Origin: Bacillota bacterium
GTDB lineage: Bacteria > Bacillota > DTU025
Length of the DNA stretch: 11,953 nucleotides
NCBI GenBank assembly: GCA_012842765.1
Contig: DUWJ01000004.1
Coordinates: 1-11,953 of the forward strand
Reading direction: 5' to 3'
The notes under the pieces were generated by a model that had not been told where the DNA came from, made no database searches, and saw only the letters and a program-made list of their open reading frames with translations. A program made the position numbers and the translations under genes. Every line of letters starts with the position of its first letter. Position 1 is the stretch's first letter. Of this stretch, positions 6,649 through 11,953 are shown in pieces.

Positions 6649-9600
6649 GTGCAACCCTTCGTCCATCTACACGTTCACTCGCAATACTCCTTTCTGGACG
6701 GAGCCGATACTTGCAGCACACTAGTGGCTCGCGCCGCAGAGTGCGGTATGTCTGCAATAGCCATAACCGATCATAACAATGTAAGCGCAGCAGTAGAGTT
6801 ATCGAAAGCCGCTGCAAAATACGGGATAAAGCCTATACATGGAGTCGAGGTTTCCATGTCAGATGGCTCGCATCTGACTCTTCTGGCCCAAAACCCCGAG
6901 GGTTATGCCAACATATGTCGCATGCTCACTGAGGCACATATGTCCTCCCCCCGCCGCGAGCCAAGAACCAACATGGAGACCTTGACAAAGTATACTGAAG
7001 GCGTAATGGCTCTGTCAGGATGCAACCGCCGGGGCAAGATTCCATCCCTTGTCACATCCAGCAGGTTTGAGGACGCCAAAGACACAGCAGAAAACCTAAC
7101 CTCCATATTCGGCAAGGAGAACTTCTATATCGAACTTGAACATTCCCTGGCACCTAGAGCATTATCCCTCAATGCCGCCTTGGCAGAGCTTGCGCAAGAG
7201 ATCGGAGTGGGAACAGTCGCCACAAACAATGTCCATTACGCCAACAAACCTCGTTTTGAAGTGCATGACGCCCTTACATGCGTACGGACGCTCACCACCC
7301 TAGATGACATACATCCAGAGCGCCGGATAAACGCGGAGAACTATCTGAAATCAGCTGATGAAATGTCCGAGCTTTTCGCTAAATATCCCGAAGCACTGGC
7401 AAACACCAATGAGATCGCTGACAAATGCTCACCCGGGCTCGATTTATCGCTGCGCCTTTTCCCGAAGTATCAGACACCAAAAGGCCTCTCATCAGCCGAA
7501 TACCTCGTGCGCCTCACACGGGAAGGCGCCATAGCCCAGTATGGAAAGATCACTCCTGTGATTGAAAACCGCCTAAGTCATGAGCTTAGCATAATCACCG
7601 CCCTCGGGTTCGAAGACTACTTCCTCGTGGTGTGGGATATCGCGCAGTGGGCCCAATCGCAAGGAATCCGTTATGCAGGGCGCGGATCTGCGGCTGACTC
7701 AGCCGTCGCATACTGCCTGAAGCTGACGAACGTCGACTCCATAGCCCGAGGCCTCCTCTTTGAAAGATTCATGAGCCTAGAGCGCGCCCAAAAGCCCGAC
7801 ATCGACATCGATTTCGAGTCCGAAAGACGCGATGACGTGGCTGATTACATATACCGTAAATACGGCGACGGCCATGTTGCATCGGTCTGCACGTTCAACA
7901 CATTCCAGGCCCGATCGGCCGTACGCGACTTTGGCAAAGCCCTAGGATTTCCCCCAAACGACATCGATAGGATCGCCAATATCCTCCCCCATGTACCTGC
8001 CGATGCCGTGCGCAGTGCCCTCCAGCGCTATCCTGAGGCACGCAGTGAAGAGATACCAAAGTGGCAGTACGAGCTCCTGTTTGAACTATGCGAATCAGTT
8101 GCAGGCTTCCCGCGGCACATCGGCACCCACCTGGGCGGCCTTGTGATTTCCGACCAACCGCTCACGTGCGTCACGCCGCTTCAGATGTCAGCCAAAGGCG
8201 TAGCTATAACGCAGTTCGATAAGAACGCCATAGAAGATCTCGGCCTTATCAAGCTAGACATTCTCTCCCTGCGCACCCTCTCCGCTGTAGAGCACACTGT
8301 CGACATGGTGAGAGCTTCTGGTAAGGGGCATGACGACTTCGACTACAACGGCATCCCATTGGATGACGATGACACTTACAAGATGCTGAACAGCGGTGAA
8401 ACCATCGGCCTATTCCAACTGGAAAGCCCCGCTCAGCGCGCGCTCCAGACACGACTTGGAGCCGACAACATAGAAGACATAGTAGCCAGCGTCGCCCTTA
8501 TCCGCCCAGGCCCTATCCAAGGCAACATGGTAGAACCATTCATCGCGCGGCGCAGCGGCGCCGAGGAAATCGCCTACATCCACCCCAAACTTGAACCAAT
8601 TCTGAAGAAGACTTACGGGGTAGTCCTCTATCAGGAGCAGGTGATCGAGATCGCCACAACGATAGCCGGTTTCACCCCCGGCGAAGCCGACAGGCTCCGG
8701 AAAGCAATGACGCATTTCCGTTCCATGAGGGAAATGGAGGATATAGGCCGCAACTTTGTGGCGAAAGCCGTTGCAAATGGAGTCTCACCTGATGTAGCTG
8801 AGACGATATTCTCTTACATAGTAGGTTACGCAGGCTATGGTTTCTGCGAGGCGCACGCCGCAGCCTTCGCCGACACTGCTTACAAAACCGCATACCTTGC
8901 GCGCCACTACCCATCCGAATTTTATGCTGCACTTCTCAGCGCACAGCCAATGGGCTTCTATCCTGCCCGAACCCTGTTGGTAGAAGCAAAGCGACGCGGG
9001 GTAGAAGCGCTTCCCCTTGATATAAACCACAGTAAGGAGAAGTATTCTGTGGAAGGCACAGCTTTGCGGGTAGGGTTCATGCAGGTATCCGGCATCTCCT
9101 CCGACTTGATCCATGAGATCCTACATGCTCGTCAGGATGACGGGCCATTCATGTCAACCCTGGATTTCCTATGCCGAATCAAAGCAAACAAGACCGTCGT
9201 CGAAAATCTGGTTCTTGCCGGAGCCTTCGATTCGACTGACCCGAATCGCAAAGCCCTCTTTTGGAACCTCGGTCGCCTTGCGGAAGTCGCTGCCTCCCAT
9301 CGCACAGCCATAGATGCCAAGAAGACTTCCGGGCAAGCAAGTCTGCTGGACATCAAACAAACCAGCGCCGAAGTGCGCAAGGCGATCCCCAGCCCATACC
9401 ATTCTTCCGACGTCTCTGACGCCTTCCGGCTACCTGCCGCCCCTCAGGCCTACTCAGGCTATTCAGTTGTCAATCTCCCTGATTTCTCCGATTGGGAGAA
9501 GTTCAAGCATGAAACATCGGTACTCGGCTTTTGCGCATCTCGCCATGCCATGGAGTTCTTCCGCCCTGCGCTCATGCGCGAAGGGGTTTGGGATTCGCGC

Positions 9601-9885
9601 AAGATCTCATCAGCAGATCAAGGGCAAATCGTGCGCGTGGCAGGGCTTGTAGTCCGCCCGCACAGGCCACCTACGAAAAGCGGCAAAACCGTTGTCTTCC
9701 TCTCGCTCGAAGATGAATACGGGCTCACAGATGTCACAGTCTTTGATGATGTATACCAGAGGCAAGGCGCCGCAATATTCAAAAGCCCTGCACTAATCGT
9801 CACGGGAACGATCTCGCGCCGGGGCAATGGGATTTCAGTCATAGCTAAGTCCATAGAAAGTCTCGGGGAGAAATGCAACCGCTAG
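6649..9885 (+). CDS. dnaE2: DnaE2/ImuC-type error-prone DNA polymerase III alpha subunit
   Basis: This is the C-family polymerase expected to do lesion bypass in the SOS mutasome. The length is 1078 residues, the usual DnaE2 size. The PHP domain shows HLHVHS (6-11), TDHN (40-43), HGVEV (64-68) and GC near 124-125. The palm has GRGSAADSAVAYCL (344-357), PDIDIDF (383-389, supplying the DxD Asp pair) and KLDILSLRTL with Asp537, so all three catalytic aspartates are present. DnaE2 rather than DnaE1 is indicated by GYGFCEAHAAAFA (729-741) and AQPMGFYPA (765-773), and by ending right after an OB fold (about 993-1073) with no tau-binding tail. A possible clamp motif QASLL is at 896-900. One PHP ligand position reads NVHY where most DnaE proteins have DVHY. 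The GTG start is set by GGAGG at 6636-6640. It is the last gene of the cassette, and no clear terminator follows. Confidence 0.92.
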   Translation: MQPFVHLHVHSQYSFLDGADTCSTLVARAAECGMSAIAITDHNNVSAAVELSKAAAKYGIKPIHGVEVSMSDGSHLTLLAQNPEGYANICRMLTEAHMSSPRREPRTNMETLTKYTEGVMALSGCNRRGKIPSLVTSSRFEDAKDTAENLTSIFGKENFYIELEHSLAPRALSLNAALAELAQEIGVGTVATNNVHYANKPRFEVHDALTCVRTLTTLDDIHPERRINAENYLKSADEMSELFAKYPEALANTNEIADKCSPGLDLSLRLFPKYQTPKGLSSAEYLVRLTREGAIAQYGKITPVIENRLSHELSIITALGFEDYFLVVWDIAQWAQSQGIRYAGRGSAADSAVAYCLKLTNVDSIARGLLFERFMSLERAQKPDIDIDFESERRDDVADYIYRKYGDGHVASVCTFNTFQARSAVRDFGKALGFPPNDIDRIANILPHVPADAVRSALQRYPEARSEEIPKWQYELLFELCESVAGFPRHIGTHLGGLVISDQPLTCVTPLQMSAKGVAITQFDKNAIEDLGLIKLDILSLRTLSAVEHTVDMVRASGKGHDDFDYNGIPLDDDDTYKMLNSGETIGLFQLESPAQRALQTRLGADNIEDIVASVALIRPGPIQGNMVEPFIARRSGAEEIAYIHPKLEPILKKTYGVVLYQEQVIEIATTIAGFTPGEADRLRKAMTHFRSMREMEDIGRNFVAKAVANGVSPDVAETIFSYIVGYAGYGFCEAHAAAFADTAYKTAYLARHYPSEFYAALLSAQPMGFYPARTLLVEAKRRGVEALPLDINHSKEKYSVEGTALRVGFMQVSGISSDLIHEILHARQDDGPFMSTLDFLCRIKANKTVVENLVLAGAFDSTDPNRKALFWNLGRLAEVAASHRTAIDAKKTSGQASLLDIKQTSAEVRKAIPSPYHSSDVSDAFRLPAAPQAYSGYSVVNLPDFSDWEKFKHETSVLGFCASRHAMEFFRPALMREGVWDSRKISSADQGQIVRVAGLVVRPHRPPTKSGKTVVFLSLEDEYGLTDVTVFDDVYQRQGAAIFKSPALIVTGTISRRGNGISVIAKSIESLGEKCNR

Positions 9886-10280
9886 TAGGCAAGCTGAGTA
9901 ACTTGCGAGAAGCGTCTTATAGATTAGGCGGACAAAGTCTGAACTGTAGGTAATACGGACTCGAGGATCGCGCAAGAGCTTATCACGACATTCGACGCAT
10001 GCTGCATGAAAACGAAGCAGCGTAATGGAAAGCCCTGAGCTACTTCCGCCGCCTGAGGCCACAGCCCAATGCTAAGGGCGAGGATTTGAGGATGATCGAA
10101 TAAACCCATATTGGGCATTCCGCACTAAGAACGTGAAGAGAAACGAGCATGCAGCTGCGTCCAACCCCATGCACAGCTGCTCAGCCACATGTCTTGCAGC
10201 TTTTCCCGGTAGGCCTGCGGCGTGGCCAAAACGGCGCTTCCGTCCCCATCCTCACCCTCATCCCGATCCACATTACTCTA
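9886..10280. other. gene-poor gap after dnaE2
   Basis: About 395 bp separate the convergent dnaE2 and yigZ stops. No open frame here has both a ribosome site and recognisable protein features. One plus-strand frame from about 9956 to 10101, interrupted by a single stop after ...RRMLHENEAA, reads as a helix-like, charged peptide and might be a decayed gene end, but I cannot name it. AGCTGC (10175-10180) and GCAGCT (10196-10201) followed by TTTT make only a weak terminator candidate for dnaE2. The stretch nearest yigZ is strongly pyrimidine-rich on the plus strand. I see no tRNA, rRNA or insertion-sequence end. Confidence 0.4.
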
Positions 10281-10961
10281 CTACTCTTCTCCCGTCCCGT
10301 CCTCCCCGCCCAAACCCTCTCCCTCCTTCACATCAGCAAACCCTACGACCTCCTCCCCCACCTCAGGGTTGAAGTCGCCCGCAAGCAAGTCCATCATCCT
10401 AGCTTCAAACAGATCCAGTTCCGACGACGGAACCATAACCGTCATCGCAACCCGATCCGCATATTCCACATCATCCATCTCATACCCGGCTTCCGCCAAG
10501 TAATTCTGGACTCTGCCCAAAGCCACGTAGTCTATGACGAACCGAACCTTCTGTAAAAGCCTGACCCTTACGATGCCGGCTGCATGCAACCCATCCCTAG
10601 CGGCGGACGAATAAGCCCTCACAAGCCCGCCCGCCCCGAGAAGCGTGCCGCCGAAATAGCGGGTTACAACGACTGCGCAGTACTTTATCTTCTCTCGCCG
10701 GATGACCTCCAACACGGGCCTCCCGGCCGTTCCGGCAGGCTCACCATCATCGCTCGACCGAACCACCTCGTCGTTCTCTCCGACAGTAAAGGCGTATACA
10801 TTGTGAGTGGCATCCCAAAACTCCTTACGGATCGAATCTATAAAGTCTCGGGCCGCGTCCTCGCTGTCCACAGGACGTGCCGTAGCGATGAACCTGCTTT
10901 TTTTTACGATTAGCTCCGCTCGGCCCTCATCCCGAAGGGCAAGATACTCACGTGCCATCAT
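10281..10961 (-). CDS. yigZ: YigZ/IMPACT family protein (UPF0029)
   Basis: This is a 226-residue member of the YigZ/IMPACT family. The eukaryotic member IMPACT regulates Gcn2; bacterial members have no agreed function. The N-terminal UPF0029 domain carries KKSRFIA near the start, DATHNVYAF (50-58), SDDGEPAGTAGRP (70-82) and RYFGGTLLGAGGLVRAY (101-117), all hallmarks of the family. The C-terminal half is the DUF1949-like ferredoxin-type domain. The protein ends in an acidic, glycine-rich tail (GEGLGGEDGTGEE) that is longer than usual. Translation stops at two consecutive TAG codons (10281-10283 and 10278-10280). The start is an ATG at 10961, 5 nt after AAGGAG; the adjacent ATG at 10958 (8 nt) and two upstream GTGs are alternatives. 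It is transcribed divergently from the alaX-type gene, about 100 bp away. Confidence 0.93.
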   Translation of the reverse strand: MMAREYLALRDEGRAELIVKKSRFIATARPVDSEDAARDFIDSIRKEFWDATHNVYAFTVGENDEVVRSSDDGEPAGTAGRPVLEVIRREKIKYCAVVVTRYFGGTLLGAGGLVRAYSSAARDGLHAAGIVRVRLLQKVRFVIDYVALGRVQNYLAEAGYEMDDVEYADRVAMTVMVPSSELDLFEARMMDLLAGDFNPEVGEEVVGFADVKEGEGLGGEDGTGEE

Positions 10962-11060
10962 CACCACTCCTTCGACCAGATAAAAGGGAATCGAGCTCGG
11001 CAGTAGAAGTAATCATCTGCAACCGGAGCTCATCAGAGCTTGAGGAGGCGAATTCTTCAG

Positions 11061-11953
11061 GTGCCTACAACAAGGTTATACTATGATGATCCTTATCTTA
11101 GCGATTTCCAATGCAATATCCTCCGCTGCGAGCCCTCAACTCGCAATTCCTCCCCCACCCCTCTGTACGAGGCAGTCACCGACGTCACCGCATTCTACCC
11201 CAACTCCGGCGGACAACCCTCAGACCGCGGGATCCTGGCCGGCGCCGACGTAGTCGATGTAGTGGAGCGGGACGAAGAGATAATTCACCTCACAGTTGGA
11301 TCAGTATCACTCGGCCTCGCAGACGGGCGAGTGGACATCGAGCGCAGGTTCGATCACATGCAGCAACATACAGGCCAGCACATTCTCTCGGCAGCATTCG
11401 CCAACCTGTTTGGCCTCGATACCGTCGGATTTCACCTCGGCGACGAGACCGCAACTATAGACCTTCCCATATGCGAAATCAGCAATGATCAGGCAGCTGC
11501 AGCTGAAATGCTCGCATGCGAGGTGGTGTTCCAAAACAGGCCAGTCACGACCACGTTCCGAAAGCCCTGCGATGTAGATGAATCATACCTCCGCAAACTT
11601 CCCAATAACGCCGAGAGCATTCGACTCGTCGAGATCGACGGTTTTGATATCAATGCGTGTTGCGGCACGCACGTCCGGGCCACCGGCGAGGTCGGTCTGA
11701 TAAAGATAATCGGCATCGAACGCATTCGAAGCGTTACCCGTGTCGAGTTCGTCTGCGGCCGGAGAGCCCTGGCCGACTACCGCTGGAAAAATGATGTGGT
11801 GCACCTCGCCGCATCTCAGCTTTCAATTCACGGAAAAGAACTGCCAGAGGCGATGCTCCGCCTCCAAAACCAGATCCGCCAAGGGCGACGAGGTCTAGAA
11901 GAGGCCCTAGATAGGCTCCGCGACTATGAAGCGGAAGAGATATACTCCGCCGC
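11061..11953 (+). CDS. alaX: alanyl-tRNA editing protein, AlaX long form (3' end beyond window)
   Basis: This trans-editing enzyme hydrolyses mischarged tRNA(Ala), such as Ser-tRNA(Ala). The 297 codons seen are open to the window edge. They match the editing half of AlaRS: FYPNSGGQPSD (45-55), the zinc motif HMQQH (His99, His103) and CCGTHVRATGEVG (Cys200, His204) completing the zinc site, then TRVEFVCGRRALADY (226-240). After this comes a helical, charged stretch that leads towards the DHHA1 domain found in the long form of AlaX; that domain would lie beyond the window. There is no aminoacylation core in front of it, so it is not AlaRS itself. The start is GTG at 11061, with AGGAGG 12 nt upstream and a small hairpin (AGCTC-ATCA-GAGCT, 11027-11040) just before that site. 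It diverges from yigZ. Long form rather than short form is inferred from the conserved segment past the zinc motif. Confidence 0.9.
   Translation, partial: MPTTRLYYDDPYLSDFQCNILRCEPSTRNSSPTPLYEAVTDVTAFYPNSGGQPSDRGILAGADVVDVVERDEEIIHLTVGSVSLGLADGRVDIERRFDHMQQHTGQHILSAAFANLFGLDTVGFHLGDETATIDLPICEISNDQAAAAEMLACEVVFQNRPVTTTFRKPCDVDESYLRKLPNNAESIRLVEIDGFDINACCGTHVRATGEVGLIKIIGIERIRSVTRVEFVCGRRALADYRWKNDVVHLAASQLSIHGKELPEAMLRLQNQIRQGRRGLEEALDRLRDYEAEEIYSA

Noticed and set aside
10175..10205. Inverted repeat AGCTGC/GCAGCT followed by TTTT as dnaE2 terminator
   Set aside because: The 6-bp stem with a loop of 15 nt and a short T-run, nearly 300 bp after the stop, is too weak to call.
10128..10280. 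In-frame continuation of yigZ for about 50 codons with similar acidic composition
   Set aside because: Two consecutive TAG codons end the gene, and the continuation loses any family similarity, so readthrough or a nonsense mutation is not supported.
11111..11488. 125-residue plus-strand open frame
   Set aside because: It is an out-of-frame shadow of the alaX gene, whose frame carries the zinc-site motifs and runs open to the window edge.
1..11953. CRISPR arrays, tRNA/rRNA genes, insertion sequences or phage genes
   Set aside because: No regular repeats, cloverleaf sequences, transposase motifs or terminal inverted repeats were seen on either strand.

Overview
The window looks like a bacterial chromosome segment of moderate G+C content with compact, mostly operonic genes. 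A lineage call is only tentative. A perfect Bacillus-type LexA palindrome and purine-rich GGAGG ribosome sites point towards Bacillota or a relative. The transporter's solute-binding protein has a plain Sec signal peptide without a lipobox cysteine, which would fit a two-membraned lineage better than an ordinary Gram-positive one.

Region 1 (1-4561, minus strand) is a BMP-family ABC importer. Read in transcription order it holds a solute-binding protein, a double-NBD ATPase and two permeases, the last cut by the window edge. The two downstream junctions overlap by 4 and 8 bp; the binding-protein gene is separated from the ATPase by a gap of about 180 bp. The composition matches the nucleoside/simple-sugar importers typified by NupNOPQ of Bacillus subtilis, but the substrate cannot be read from sequence.

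Region 2 (about 4966-9885, plus strand) is the most interesting part: an SOS-type mutagenesis cassette. A near-consensus sigma-A promoter is followed at once by a perfect LexA-box palindrome. Then come a Y-family polymerase homologue that has lost two of the three catalytic acidic residues but keeps a beta-clamp-binding motif (ImuB-like), a tryptophan-rich 81-residue protein resembling the DUF6504 family, and a DnaE2/ImuC-type C-family polymerase with an intact active site. By analogy with known ImuB-DnaE2 mutasomes, the inactive Y-family protein would act as a clamp-bound adaptor and DnaE2 would do lesion bypass. No ImuA/RecA-like gene is present in the cassette.

Region 3 (9886-11953) starts with about 400 bp without a recognisable gene. 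Then come a YigZ/IMPACT-family gene (minus) and, divergently, the start of a long-form alanyl-tRNA editing protein (AlaX type, plus), cut by the right edge.
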